Source: Desmodus rotundus (taxonomy: Eukaryota; Chordata; Mammalia; Chiroptera; Phyllostomidae). Taken from it: a stretch of DNA of 64,000 nt. Location of the stretch: NCBI RefSeq assembly GCF_022682495.2, contig NC_071398.1:83781193-83845192 (forward strand), given 5' to 3'. The translations under genes were made by a program, and so were the position numbers. The notes under the pieces were generated by a model that had not been told where the DNA came from, did no database searches, and saw only the letters and a program-made list of their open reading frames with translations. Shown in pieces: positions 11,046-23,555 of this stretch (its first letter is position 1; every line of letters begins with the position of its first letter).

Positions 11046-12178
11046 TAAACACTGGTTATAAGGATGCTCAAGGACCTCAGAGGGGACCTCAGCAGCATAA
11101 AAAAGATCCAGTCAGAAACAAAGGACATGCTAATCGAAATAAAGAACAATTTACAGGGAAACAGCAGTAGAATGGATGAAGCCGAGAATCAAGTCAATGA
11201 TTTGGAGCATATGGAAGCAAAAAGCAACCAATCATAACAACAAGAAGAAATAAGAATCAAAAAAAACGAGGATAGTATAAGCAGCTTGTTAGACAACTTG
11301 AAGAGATCCAACATACGCATCATAGGGGTGCCAGAAGGAGAAGAGACAGAGCAATAATTGGAAATCTGTATCAAAAAATAATGAAAGAAAATGTCCCTAA
11401 TTTGGTAAAGGAAATAGACATGCAATTCCAGGAGGCACAGAGTCCCAAACAAGATGGATGCAGAAGCCCCACTCCAAGACACTTAATAATGAAAACGCCG
11501 AGTGTTAAAGAGAGAATCTTAAAAGCAGCTAGAGAAAAGAAGTTAGTTACCTATAAAGGAGTTCCCATAAGACTGTCAGCTGATTTGTCAAAAAAGACTT
11601 TGCAGACCAGAAGGAAGTGGCAAGAAATATTCAAAATCATGAAAACCAGGGACCTACAGCAAAGATTGCTCCACCTATCAAAGCTATCATTTAGAATCAG
11701 AGGGCAGATAAAGAGCTTCCCAGACAAGAAAAAACTAAAGTTCATCATCACCAAACCATTACTATATGAAATGTTAAAGGGACTTATTTAAGAAAAAGCT
11801 GTTCAAAAGTATGAACAATAAAATAGCAATAAATATGTATCTATTAACAGTTGAATCTAAAAAACAAACTAAGCAAACTGGAAGAACAGACACAGAATCA
11901 TGGATACAGAGGGCATTTTGATGGTTGCCAGATGTGAGGGGGGTGTAGGAGAATGAGTAAAGAGGGGAGGGGATTAAGGAGTACAAATAGGTAGTAACAG
12001 AACAGCCATGGGGATGTAAAGTACAGTATAGGAAATGGAGTAGCCAAAGAACTTACATGCACGTCCCACAAACATGCACTATGGTATGGGGATTGCCCGA
12101 GGAAGAGGGGTTGCTGGGTAGGTAGGAAAATTGGGACAACTGTAATTGCATAATCAATAAAAAATAATTAAAAATAAA
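11046..12178 (+). mobile_element. HAL1 copy B, 5'-truncated
   Basis: Begins inside ORF1 at the words aaacactggttataaggatg, which occur internally in copies A, D, E and F. The frame 11381-11791 encodes the C-terminal 136 residues of ORF1 without a stop, including KGVPIRLSADLS, WQEIFKIMK and the terminal LLYEMLKGLI. The ORF1 stop at 11789-11791 is followed after about 0.37 kb by gggacaactgtaattgcata and the A-rich tail. No ORF2 is present. It sits directly after the 3' end of the preceding L1, suggesting insertion into that A-rich tail. Confidence 0.88.
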
Positions 12179-13459
12179 AATATTGTTAATCTGAAATAAA
12201 ATAGGTTTCCTTAGTTAACTTGAATCATTCTGTCATAATTTATGGTTTTATAGTATAGATATTCTCTGGTGTTACAAAAAATAATGATTTTTGTCTTTCC
12301 TTTACCTCTTGCAGTTGTTTCTAAATGCTGTGCAAAGTACCTGTTCAGTGTTCCTTTAATCGGGTGTCACTTTGGGGAACTGATGCTTAGAACGGGGCTC
12401 ATTACATTTGTACTAGTAGAGAAAGCTAGAAGAGCTAATAGAAACTAAAAACTGGTGAGTTTGGTGACAGATTTTAGTATACGTTAAACAAGTTTGCCTA
12501 AACTGGCACCAGAAGAAAATGCAAAGAATGGTTTGTTTATCCTTACAGTTAAAGCTAATGGATTGACCACATACATTTATTTGCTCTTCTTCCTGCAGCC
12601 TCCACTAAAATGATAGTATCATAGTTTACGAAAGTAAGTACACACACACATCCACATCCACATGTTTACTCACAAGGTCAAGACAAACTGGAATGAAGGC
12701 ATTAGCAGATGTGAGCCAGCAGTTTCTGGTTGACATTGTGGACAGAGGGTGGCAGCTGACTGAGCACAATGCGGGAAACCTCGGGAAAAGTGCATGGGAA
12801 AAGGAGGAGAGAGCTCATCTGATCCTCAGGACCACACCTGCTTCTGGGGAGAGGGGAGAATACCATGAGTCGGGATTGAAAGTGAGAGTCACTAAAAGTC
12901 TGTAAGTTGTGTTACGTTTCCATCTGGCGTGTGTGGTGGCAGGTTTGTGCCAGACCTTGGTCAGTAAGTATCATGTTTCTTCTCTGCAATAACTCAGTGA
13001 TTCTAAGCAAAGACCACCTCATACTTGTATTAAGGCTTCCTCACGGAAATTGCCTGGGCCCCACCTAATCACATTTATGCTCACCAGTGAGCAAACTGTC
13101 TGAAAATGTAGGGCTTTGGGTCAGCTTTTTAGCGAGGCATTCTTAATTGTGACTCAGGAGACACTAAGGGAAAACCTCCAACAGGAAAGAGAGAACCCAG
13201 AATAAACAAACTTTTTTTAAATTAACCCTCCAGGATGAGTATATAAAGGAGAGATGAAAAGAAAATTTTAAACTAATTCTAATTAGTCATTTTCAGAAAA
13301 AAGTGGTAAGGTATTATAAAATATAATACCTTATATTGTATATAAGGTCTTTTTTTTTTTTTTTTTTAAGAGTACTCTGAAAAAGGAACAGTCAGAAGAC
13401 AGGGCTTCTGTAAACTACAAATGATTGCTGAAATAAAACGTGTCGTCGAAGGGTCAGTG
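12179..13459. other. Intronic sequence without recognised elements
   Basis: Mixed AT-rich intronic DNA. It includes an AC-rich patch near 12640-12665 and a poly-T run near 13349-13368. No coding sequence or repeat family could be supported. Confidence 0.45.
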
Positions 13460-13660
13460 CAGGGACCGGCAAACTGGGGCCGTGGCCAGATCCAGCTGAC
13501 CACCTGTTTTTGTGGATAAAGTTTTATTGCAGCACAGCGCCGTCCACTTGTTTACATACTGTCTCTGACCGCGTCTGTGCCACAGCAGCAGAGCGAGGGG
13601 CGATGAGGTCATAGGCTCATCAAGCCAAAAATACTTCCAGAAGCAGTTTTCTGACCCTTA
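13460..13660 (-). mobile_element. Non-autonomous hAT (MER-type) element
   Basis: Starts CAGGGACCGGCAAACT and ends with the imperfect inverted counterpart agttttctgaccctta. Inside are ggccgtggccagatccagct and a tttgtggataaagttttatt block. The same short family appears in reverse at 27378-27573. Terminal CAGGG...CAAAC repeats are typical of small hAT-Charlie elements in mammals. No transposase is encoded. Confidence 0.7.
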
Positions 13661-13662
13661 GT

Positions 13663-14400
13663 TATGAGATAGAAATGAGAAAAACCTCCAGACAGAAAAT
13701 AAAAATAGAGTAGAAAAACAATAGATGATAAGACTAAAAAAATTAGAGACTTAGACAGCTTAGGAAGATTTATAACATGTCTCAGAGGTGATTTCATAAA
13801 ACTGAGGGAAGAAAGTTGTGTTGTAATGCAAGAATCAGATAAAATAAAGTCGGAACAGACTCATACAGAGGACATGCTGACAGTTGTCAGAGGGGCTGGG
13901 AGGAGGGCTGGGAGGAAAAGGTGAGGGTATAAGCAGGACAAAGTGGTGGTTACAGAGTAGTCAGAGGTGTAGATTACAGCATAGGAGTTAGACTCAACAC
14001 TGTCGTGACAGCTATGTATGGGGGGGGGGACTTGAGGCATCAGGGTCCACCCTGTAAAGTACATGATTTTCTAACCACTTCTCTGTACATCTGAAACTGA
14101 TACAGAATAATAGTGAATGTATACTGCAATTGAAAAAAAAATACCAGAAAATTTACCAAAGCTAAAGGTCTTGAGTCTCCAAATAAAAGACCCGAACAGT
14201 AAATGAAAAAGCCTGGACGTAGACACGCCATTGTGAAATTTCAGAACACCAGGGTTAAGGGGAAATGCCTGAAAGGTCCCAAGTAACACAAAAATGAATA
14301 AAGATTAGAATGGCATCAGAATCTCAGCTACAAAGTCGGATGCTAGATGACGGTAAAGCTAAGGCTTCAAAATTGCAAGGGCAAAGTTATTCTCACTATA
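13663..14400 (+). mobile_element. Ancient L1/HAL1 ORF1 fragment
   Basis: The stretches 13663-13844 and 14141-14400 read as decayed ORF1 of an old L1 or HAL1 (words such as agagtagaaaaacaatagat, then cacgccattgtgaaatttca and ttcaaaattgcaagggcaaa). The middle is occupied by another L1 3' end (about 13845-14140). No frame is open for any length. Confidence 0.6.
13845..14140 (+). mobile_element. L1 3' UTR fragment nested in older L1
   Basis: Contains acagactcatacagaggaca, ctgacagttgtcagaggggc and ctctgtacatctgaaactga, ending in an A run. This is the order of the 3' UTR of mammalian L1MA/L1MB-age elements. It splits the ORF1 fragment around it, so it inserted later. Confidence 0.65.
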
Positions 14401-15235
14401 TTAAGTGTTTTGTATTTATTACCTCCTTATGCCCCATCCCAACACTATTATGGGTATAATTACTTTTCCCCATTTTGCAGAGAAAAATATCTTTCAGTGA
14501 CTATCCCAGCGTCACTGTGTTACATTTGATGGCTTGGCAATCTAGAAGTATTCCCAAACCTTTCCAGTTTCTTTCTTGTACTTCAGAGAAGTACATTTCC
14601 CAGACTCCCAAAGTTCCAAATGCTAATCAGGTTCCACCAACTAAATGCCTTCCTGCCTGTAGCAGGTGGAAGTGCAGCAGAAGCCCTCTTCCTTCTGCTT
14701 CAAGTCCAGGAAAGCTGTTCAGGGGCTACTTGTCAGCTTCATGGATGCTAAGAGGTGATTGTAGTGGTAGCAGTGACTTCCTGATCCCTTGATCAAACTA
14801 AACTAATTCTGCCTTTTAACTCATACCTCCCCACCTTCTTGGGAAATGTAGTAGCTCCTTTAGTGGGTCAGTTTTTCAGGGTTCCAGGCGTCCTTCCTGC
14901 AGGCCCCTCCTAGACCCTGTTCCTCCAGCTCTTCCAACAATTTTGTGAGCACCTCATTTCTGAATGAAACCTCTTCCCTCTACCTGCAGTGATTTCTGGT
15001 TCCTTCACGGAGCCCCAGCTGACACAGTTCACAGTTAAGGCTTAGTATTGATGCTGGAATAAGGGATCTGAGATTTTTTCCAGATTTTAAAATTTATATC
15101 AAGGTAATTCATGCTATACAAGGACACTGTCAGTTATAATGAGGGTTTGATTCTAGTTAAAATAGTTTTTAACATAATTTCTGAGGATAATTTCATTTCA
15201 TTAGTAGAAGAGGAAAAAGAAAAGTAACATTCAGT
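14401..15235. other. Intronic sequence, possible decayed LTR or MIR pieces
   Basis: No gene. The part at about 14420-14560 has a MIR-like word order (cccattttgcagagaaaaat), and about 14740-15030 ends in a way that recalls an old LTR (ctgacacagtt). Both are too weak to assign. Confidence 0.35.
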
Positions 15236-15475
15236 TACCTTGTGCTGGGTACAAATTTAAGCACTTGATGTACAGTAATTCATTTAATCCTCACAATTCC
15301 CTCTAAGAATAGTTAACTTTTAGCCTTAGTTTATAGCTGAGAAAGCAGGCATAGAAAGGTTGACTGAATTGCTGAATTGCCCAGGAACACACACTTAGGA
15401 AGTTGGAGAGTAGGGGTTTAAATTCATCTGCCTCCACAGTCCGTGCTGTTAGCGATTCTGGGCTCCATTTATCCT
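15236..15475 (+). mobile_element. MIR SINE
   Basis: Nearly full MIR in sense: ttaccttgtgctgggtacaa, then aattcatttaatcctcacaa, a decayed core, gagaaagcaggcatagaaag and a 3' part gtaggggtttaaattcatct. Diverged as expected for this pre-eutherian family. Confidence 0.8.
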
Positions 15476-17989
15476 TAATCTTAGATGACTAAATTTGGCC
15501 CAAAAGAGGGTTGGATTAGTCTAGGGATGTTGTTGATAGGACCAGCTTCAAAGCGTGAACATGTCTCTACTCCCATATACTTTAATTTTATTAGATGGAA
15601 AACTCTGAGAAGCTCTAAAATGTCAACATTGTGATTTTGAGGAAAAAGAATCCAATGTAAAATAGGTCCAGAAATGAAATCTCGAAGTGCTTTTTCATCA
15701 TCAACCCTGGTATCCCGCTAAGAATATACCATAACCAAAATCATTTCATGAAACAGTGCTGAATTCTTCTTCGTTACTCTGTGCCATTTCTCTTTAAATG
15801 GTTATACTTCTGGAATTGTTACATTGCTTGGTCCTTTCTTTCATTTCTTTCTGTACCAATGATTCTGAAACCCTAGAATGTGTCGTGAAATATGTTAACT
15901 CATTAACAACCCCAAAATCTCACAGCTCAATTTAACGGTTTACTAGATCATGTTGGTTACACAGGTGAGAGGCGTTTGGTCATGTGTTCTTTAGAGAGTG
16001 GGGTTCTCAGCACAGAGGTCTGAGTGTGGCAGACGGGGGAGGCGGTGAGGTGTGTTTTTACTGGTAGTCCTCCCCCAACCTCACGCACCTAATGAACATG
16101 TCGTGTACCCGTTTTTGTTTGTAGGTCAGAAGTTCGTTTACAAGTCAGTGTTTGGGAGTTTGGGTTAAGGCTAAATGTTTCAAAAGCACCAAAGATTCTA
16201 GGGGAATTTAAGTACTATTTAGACTTCCTTTTTGTTGGATAATGAGATAGGCGTATTTCCCATCCCCACCCTCACTCCCCTGGCAGGGGCTCTGGCAGTC
16301 TGGAAATGGGCCCCCCAGGGAGTCCATGCAGAGACCCTCCACTGAGGAATGTGCAGTGGAGGCAGCTACTGCCGGCGGCCACTGTGGAGGCCCCCGGAAA
16401 ACTTCCTCTTAGATGCTCTTGGCCACAATTTGGTCCCACACTCATGGCCTCTGCAAGAGAGACTAGAGGTGAAAGTGTCTGGTATCGTAGCATCCACAGT
16501 GAGAGGAGAGCTCTTCCAGCAAGAAGGAAAGAGGTTGGGAATGGCTGTTGAGGGGGCAGCCAGCAGTGTTCGCTGTGGTTTACGACCAGGGATTTTGGTG
16601 GCAAGCTTCAAGTTTGTATTTTCATGAGTTTGCAATTATGCTTTTAAAATCTTTTGGAAGGATATATATAAAATAAATGATTTCTCCTTTAAATTTCTCT
16701 CCTCTTTCCAAGTATACATTTTATATTTAAAAGCTATTATGATAATTTCAAAGTAGATTTATAAATGTAGTCTCTTCACTAGTGAACAGCTGTCTTACAC
16801 TGTTAGAGCAAGCGAAAATTTACAACTCTTATATAGCATTTCTTTCTCCCTTCACTCTAATCTATTTTTATCTTTTTTCTAATAAGAACTTGACTTTTTT
16901 TTACCTTTGGGCTCATTTGTTTCATATTCCTACATACATATTAGAAATGCCACTCCAAAAAATGAATATTTAAAATGTAAAGTTAAAAGCTAAAATGTTT
17001 GCCCTGAAACATCTACCACCTAGCCCTCTTCTTTCTTACAGTTTAAAAAGCAAAACTTCTCCATGATTTGTATCAGAATCTCCCGGAGTACTTTTTAACC
17101 AGATCTGGTGAATCATAACCACTGAGAAACAGCCTAGAAATCTTCCTTTTAAACAAATTTCCCAAGTGATCATTGAATAAACTAAAATTTCAAGACCATT
17201 GGTATATAGAGTGTTTCCCCAAAAAAACATTGTGGATGTGAATGAGCTGAGGGATATATGAACTTTGGGGTAAGTTCAGAGAATATATTTTTGTCTGTTT
17301 TCTGTATTTCCTCAGATCTTCGGATTCAGTTTAGTTAAACAAAGTTTATGGTAGCGCTGAGACATTAGAACTACATTTTCCTAAATTGACAAATTCAGCA
17401 TTTCCTGGGCCTCAGTAGCAACACAAATTTGGGGAAATATGACACGTGGCCCATTAACAGTCCTCAAGGCCATCTTTAGAGTATGTCCCACCTGGGCTTC
17501 CCTGAAATTCACACTGTAAATCACATAGGCAGGGAGTGAAAATAACGTTTACATATTTGCACCAAAGCAGTATACATCATAATAAAGTGATAAAGACGTT
17601 GCTGTTTCTACAGCTATTAACATTTCATTTCCTGGGAACTGCTTTGAATGCTCTTGTGAGGATGCGCACAGAAACAGCAGTAACACCACCACGTGCAATA
17701 ACTCAGGTAGCTGGAGAACTCACTGTGCATTGAGACTCTCCGAAATATCCTTCTGCATTCATATTGTAATGAACACATAAATCTGTTTTGCTATTTCATT
17801 TGTCATTAAATTATTCATAACATTCAAAATTTGACTCCGAACTAGTCTTTAAATAGTCTGTTGGATAACATAAGAGAATTGGCATTGTCATTTTAAAGTT
17901 TAAGAAATGAAATTTGAAACTCAGGGCATTCATAAATTTAAACTAAAAGCATCATTGTCCTAACGCCTTAGTGAAAGTGTTGTTGAGAT
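15476..17989. other. Intronic sequence without recognised elements
   Basis: The section about 16260-16620 is locally GC-richer and has overlapping frames of about 80-110 codons on both strands. None shows a recognisable domain, and CpG density is low. The rest is AT-rich. I see no repeat family I can name. Confidence 0.4.
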
Positions 17990-18082
17990 TATAATTAGTG
18001 TAAAGAAGTTACACAGCACCTGGGACTTAGTAAGCACTCAGTAAATATTACCTGTACCTAATTTCTTCATCATCATCATCAC
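17990..18082 (+). repeat. MIR-like fragment with (ATC)n tract
   Basis: A MIR/MIR3-like 3' piece (acagcacctgggacttagta, then gcactcagtaaatatta) is followed by a short catcatcatcatc repeat. Fragmentary. Confidence 0.45.
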
Positions 18083-18324
18083 TACATAACTACCACCATC
18101 CACCACTACTTGCATCTCTTACCTGTTTAAAAACAATAGTTTAATTTTTGGTGGGAATACACAGTTCATTATCTTCACAGTCCATTTGTCCCCGTTAACA
18201 TTATAGATGGATAAAATATTTCTCATTTTTGATATTGATAGTCTTACTAACATAGAAGTAGAACTTATAGAAAACAAATGTAAATTTTTGAAGTTTTAGT
18301 TTTATGCTAGTACAGTATAGACCA

Positions 18325-18538
18325 CAGGTGGCAAACACAAGGCCTGCGGGCCGAATCCGGCCCTCCGCCTTGTCTTTTCCAGCCTGGCACCTTGTTTCTG
18401 CCCGGCGGCAGTGCTCAGCTCCTTGCCCCTAGTGAAGGAGCAGTTACATTTAATCAGTCCTAAAATTACATTTGGCCCTTTGAAGGCAACTGGGAGGCTG
18501 ATGTGGCCCCCGGTGAAAATGAGTTTGATACCCCTGGT
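18325..18538 (-). mobile_element. Non-autonomous hAT-like element with target duplication
   Basis: Left end CAGGTGGCAAAC and right end GTTTGATACCCCTG are imperfect inverted repeats. The 7-mer tagacca flanks both sides (18318-18324 and 18540-18546), consistent with the 8-bp duplication of hAT elements. The ends carry gcctgcgggccgaatccggc and aatgtaa-type words shared by other mammalian hAT derivatives. No transposase is encoded; orientation is arbitrary. Confidence 0.7.
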
Positions 18539-18546
18539 GTAGACCA

Positions 18547-19298
18547 TACTAAATATCTTTTATGGCTTATAGCACTTTTTTATAGAGGCAAGACATATGA
18601 AATATTCTCCTTCTGAGTATTATTATTCTATTAATATACATGTGTACATTACATTGCATACATATTTACATCTTGTGTTCATTTTCAAATATTTAGTACT
18701 GTATGTTTTTTGGCACTCAAAAAAGTAGTCAGGGGGAGTAGAATTATAAAGAAGTGTCAGTGAAATGGTAGTAAAAATATGAAGAGAAGTTGCCTTTTTA
18801 GAAAATTTCACACCCTCATTTAATTAATTGAAATTATTCATGAAGAGCCAGAGATTACAGTGAGTAAATATTTGCATCCTTTAAGATTCTGTCAGTTTCA
18901 AGTGAATGCAAACCAGAATGCAATGTGCCAGATCCAGAGGGTAGGTCTGTCTTCAGGCATGGCTTGATCGGGTGACTAAGGCGTTGATTTCTCTCTCTGT
19001 CTACTCCCCTCCTCCACCCTGCCTTCTGTATATCAGCTTCATAATCAGGTATCACACAGTGGCCCTCTTGAAACTTTTTGTTTCACGCTAAGTTACATGC
19101 CCATCCCAGAACCAATCACTGCAGCTACAGGGATGGGCTACACTGATGAGCTTCAGCCCTGGAGTGGGCAGTGGGTCCCCACCCAAAGGACATTAGATAA
19201 GAGATGGAAAGGAATACCTTCACAACTAGAAGGAAGTGATGATTGGGTGCTAAGGAGATAACCAACTATTATCAATATAATGTTTATTTAAATGTCTT
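18547..19298. other. Intronic sequence without recognised elements
   Basis: AT-rich intronic DNA with no coding sequence or repeat family that I can support. Confidence 0.4.
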
Positions 19299-19317
19299 AA
19301 AATCCATTAAAACTTTA

Positions 19318-19536
19318 TTTTTTAAAGATTGTATTTATTTCCAGACAGAGAAGAAGGGAAGGAGAAAGAGAGGGAGAGAAACATCAGTGTGTGGTCGCCT
19401 CTCGCACACACCGCCCCCCCCGCCCCCCCTAGGGACCTGGCCTGCAACCCAGGCATGTGTCCTGCCTGGGAACCGAACCGGTAACCATTTAGTTTGCAGG
19501 TCTGTGCTCTATCCACTGAGCCACACCAGCCAGGGC
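19318..19536 (-). mobile_element. VES SINE, full length
   Basis: On the minus strand: tRNA head gccctggctggtgtggctca, body with cctgggttgcaggccaggtc, CT stretch and A-rich tail. It is flanked by a perfect 19-bp duplication, aaaatccattaaaacttta, at 19299-19317 and 19537-19555. A C-rich run (ccgccccccccgcccccc) lies in the body. Confidence 0.96.
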
Positions 19537-19555
19537 AAAATCCATTAAAACTTTA

Positions 19556-20237
19556 GTGATTGGCCATACCATGGGTGAAATTCTATTTTAATCAATTTGA
19601 AAATACCTCGGAATCAAACATATTGTATTTTGCCATGTATAATGTGCACCCATGTTTTTGGCCTAAACTTTCAGGAAAAGAACTTCATTTTAATCTTTTA
19701 ATTCAATTTTTTATTTATAGTTAGAGACAAAACTGATTATCATATTCCAGAATATTATTTTGCACACAGATATCATTATTGCTTTCTAGAGTTACACTTT
19801 TAAGGCATGAGCTTAAATAAAAGAATGAAAAACATTTGTATAGATACAGAATTAATATCACCCATGTATATATAATGTACACCCTTATTTTTCCCTTAGA
19901 AATTTGGGCAAAAGAGTGCACATTATACACTGCAAAGTACGGTAGTTTTCTGTACATCCCTCTAGGAATCTTGAATTCTGTTTCATGCAACTAGTGTCTT
20001 TCTGATGGGCTTAATTGGCTCTGAGCTAAGTCCTAAAAATTGTGATTCTTGGCCCTGATTCCACTAGTGTGACTTGGGGAGTTTTTTAAAATAAAAAAGA
20101 GTAGTCTCCCAGTTAGACCTGTTGTATCCAAAACGGGAAGGAATTGGGCCAGAGCTTCCGTATCTTTAAAAGGTTCCACAGGGTCCTCTAACGCCTGAAC
20201 AGCCTCGATTGTTTGCCCTGTGGAATCTACCTTATTT
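19556..20237. other. Intronic sequence without recognised elements
   Basis: The stretch 19620-19940 carries two oppositely oriented words: ttgccatgtataatgtgcac near 19630 and gtgcacattatacactgcaa near 19916. They look like the inverted ends of a roughly 310-bp element, possibly a small DNA transposon. I cannot name its family. Confidence 0.4.
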
Positions 20238-22627
20238 CCATCTTTGTGGAGATGTAATTGACATAGAACATTTTGGAAGTTTAAGACGTATTTACATTGT
20301 GATGATTTGATTCTCATATGCAGAGTGACAGCCTTACCACGGTAAGGTTAGTTAACACACCCTTTACCTCACACACTCACCGGTTTGCCTTACGGTGAGA
20401 ACGTTCGAGCTCTGCTCTCAGCAGTTCTCATTACACAGCCCAGTGCTTAACAGCGGTCACCATGCTGCACATTCGGTCCCTGGGACGACTCATTTGGCAG
20501 CTAGAGGTTTGCACCCTTTGACCAGCACCTCTCCGCTTCCCTCAACCCTCCTGCTCTTGCTTCTGAGTGCAGTGCGTTAGGTTCCACGTGGAAGACAGAG
20601 ATTATACAGTACTTGAACCACTGCACCTAACAACGTCCTCAAGGTCCATGCGTGGTGTCCTGGCAGGACTTCCTTCCTCTTTAAGGCTGTACAGCATTTC
20701 TGTGTGTGCGTGTGTGTGATGTTTTCTTTCTCCACCCACTTGTCTTTGGCCATTTAAGTTGTGTCCATGTCTTGGCTGTTGTGAATAATGCTGCATTGAA
20801 CGTGAGTGAGCAAGTATCTCTTCTGGATAGTGATGTTATCTTTTTCAGATACAAGTCTGAAAGTGGAATCGTATGGTAGTTCTATTTTTAATTTTTAATT
20901 TCAAGAACATCTATACTGTCTTCTGTAATGGCCATACCACTTGACACTCCCACCATCAGTGCGCCAGGGTTCACTTTATTCCACCTCCTTGCCAGCGTCT
21001 GTTGTCTTCGGCAGTATCCGTTCTGCCAGGGATGAGGGGATTGGCGTTTCCCTGATGATTGGTAATGTTAAGCATCCTTTCATAACTCCAGCTTTTCTAT
21101 TTCCCTCTAACTCTGTGATCCACTGGTTGTTCAGCAGAGCGTTGTTTAATAGGCGTGTGTTTGTGAATCTTCCAGTTTTCTCGCTGTTAATTTCTAGTCT
21201 TGTCCTTGTAGTCAGAGCAGGTATGTGGTATGATTTCAGTCGTCTTTAGTTGGCTAAGACTTGTTTTGTGGCCGGACGTATGGTCTATTCTAGAAAATGT
21301 TCTGCATGCCTTTAGAAGAATGAGTGTTCTTCTGTTGCTGGACAGAATATTCTCTGTATGTGTGTGTTCTATTTGGTTCACATCTGCTCTTTTCTTACTG
21401 ATTCTCTGTCTAAACGATCTATACATCGTTTAGAGAGGGGTGTTAAAGTCCCCAATTATTATTGTATTGCTGTTAATTTCTCCTTTTGCTGTTAGCTTTT
21501 GCTTTATATACTTAGGTGCTCTGATGTTGGGCACATAGATATTTATAATGGTTACAGCTTGTTGAATGATCGACCCCTTTATCATTATATAATTACCTTT
21601 TGTCTTTTCTAATCATCCGTTTAGTTCTAGGATCATCTCATTATTAATATCGTTATTAATTTATAAATGGTATTGCCGAATTGTGTCCAGTCAGTATGTC
21701 TTCCTTTGAAAACTTTGCGGACACTGTTTAAAGGCACCTTCAGGAGACTTGAAAATTCTGCACTTGTTACAAGATGTTACTACTCAAATTAATTTCTCTT
21801 CTAGGTTTTAATTTCTTTTTAAGTTTCTAATCCTGAAAATTTAAACATCAGGCTGTTTTGCACATTTATTTCTTGGGGTATTTAAGGGTATTGTTAGATT
21901 GTAAAGTACAAGGGTAATTGTGACCAGTAATTATGGGGGAGAGTAACTGAGATTAATTGTGGTGCTGGGTAACTGGAACACAGCCCTAAAGCCACTTTTG
22001 CCTTAAAGGCATTTGTCAAACCAGATGATAAATTCTGTTGTTTATGTGATCACTTACTTGGCTCTGTTTAAGCCCCCATCTTGCCATGTGTTTCCCATTT
22101 GTCCATCTATGTCCCCCTTTCCTCATTTTCTCTGTCTTCTTTTGGAATAGTTGAATATTTTGTTATTCTATCTCTTTTATTGGCTTATGACTTATACCTC
22201 TTTATTTTGTTTTTGTTGTTGATGTTTTATTAGTGGCTGCTTTAGGCTTTATAGCTTACATCTTTAACTTATAATGCACTGTCTACTTTATCTATAGGCT
22301 AAGAACCGTAAAACAGTTTTATTTTTCCTCTTTCAGTCTGTGTGCTGCTGTTGTCTTACACTCTAATTCTGCACGCATCCCACACACATTGTTACTGTGT
22401 TTTGCTATAAATAGATAGGTTTTAAAGAGATTTCAAACATCAGAAAAAACTTTTTTATTTTTACCTACATATTTACCATTTCTACTACTCTTGCTTCCTT
22501 TATGGAGATTCAGATTTCCATATGGTATTGTTCTTTTTCTTCCTGAGGACATCTTTCAAACTCCTTTCAGTGCTGATATGCTTGTGACAGATTCTTTCAC
22601 TTTTTGTCTTTCAAAAGTCATTTTTGC
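20238..22627 (-). mobile_element. Ancient L1 (L1M age), antisense, with deletions
   Basis: Reading left to right: L1 3' UTR antisense (gagatgtaattgacatagaa; caccatgctgcacattcggt), the ORF2 3' end (gttgtgaataatgctgcatt; acactcccaccatcagtgcg), then after an internal deletion near 21080 a mid-ORF2 part (gctaagacttgttttgtggc; cccaattattattgtattgc), and beyond 22000 more decayed parts. It continues after the VES at 22628 and the Tigger at 23556. No usable frame remains. Confidence 0.75.
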
Positions 22628-22887
22628 ACCCTGGCTGGGATGGTTTAGTGGATTGAGTGCCAGCCTGTGAACCGAAAGGTCACCGGTTCCATTCCCTGTC
22701 AGAGCACAGGCCTGGGTTGCAGGCCAGGTCCCTGGCTGTGGGTGTGCGAGAGGCAATAGATCGATGTCACTCTTGCACAGCGATGCTTCTCTCTCTCTCT
22801 CTCTCTCTCTCCCCCTCCCCCCCTCCCTCCCTCCCTCCCCCTTCCCCTCTCTCTGAAAATAAAAAAATAAAATCTTTTTAAAAAAAT
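22628..22887 (+). mobile_element. VES SINE, long CT tract
   Basis: tRNA head CCCTGGCTGGGATGGTTTAG, B-box-like ggttccattccctgtcag, body cctgggttgcaggccaggtc, then an expanded (CT)n and (CCCT)n tract at about 22789-22853 and an A-rich tail. It interrupts the ancient antisense L1. Target duplication not clear. Confidence 0.92.
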
Positions 22888-23555
22888 CTATATTACCTTT
22901 GTTTTGGAAACATTTTTTGCTGAATATAGTAGTTTAGGTTGATAGTCATTTTCTTTAAGATTTAAAAAATGTTACTGCATTGTTTCTGGCTTACATTGTT
23001 TTGGACAAAGAGTCTTCTGAGTTTCTTTGTTCCACTGTATGCAATGTCTTACTTTACTTTGGCCACTTTAAAGATTATTTCTTCTTGTTTAAGCAACTTA
23101 ATGGTGATGTCCGTTGGTATAATTTTATTGATGATTTTTTTTTTGGTTGGGTTTTGTGAAGCTTCTTGGATCCATAGGTTTACAGTTTTAATTGAACTTG
23201 AGTGCTTTTTGTCATTATTTTTTCAAATGCTAATTTTGGCCCATCTGCCACATTTCTGAGACTTCAGCCACACATGGATGAGACCATTTGAAGTCATTCC
23301 ACAGCTTGCTTATTCTCTTTTTCCCCTGCCTTTTCCCCTCCGGTTTGATTTTGGATGTCTTGTGCTGCTGTGTCTTCAGGTTTATTCGTCTTCTCTTCTG
23401 CAGTGTCGTTTATGCTGGTAATCAAATCCAGAGTATTTTTCATCTAAGATGCATTTTTCCATCTCCAGAAATTAAATATGGGTCTCTTTTATATCTTATT
23501 TACCTCTTCATAACATGCTCATGCTTTTTTCTACTGTCTTGAACTATGCAGTATA
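22888..23555 (-). mobile_element. Ancient L1, ORF1/5' region, antisense (continued)
   Basis: Contains gaagcttcttggatccatag, ttgtcattattttttcaaat and gtcattccacagcttgctta, which in antisense correspond to ORF1 and the 5' part of old mammalian L1/HAL1 elements. It follows the VES and is cut by a Tigger-like element. Confidence 0.65.

Noticed and set aside
16272..16635. Overlapping open frames of 81-110 codons on both strands in a GC-richer patch
   Set aside because: Open frames on both strands in several phases reflect base composition. No domain, no splice context and low CpG density, so neither a gene nor a CpG-island promoter is supported.
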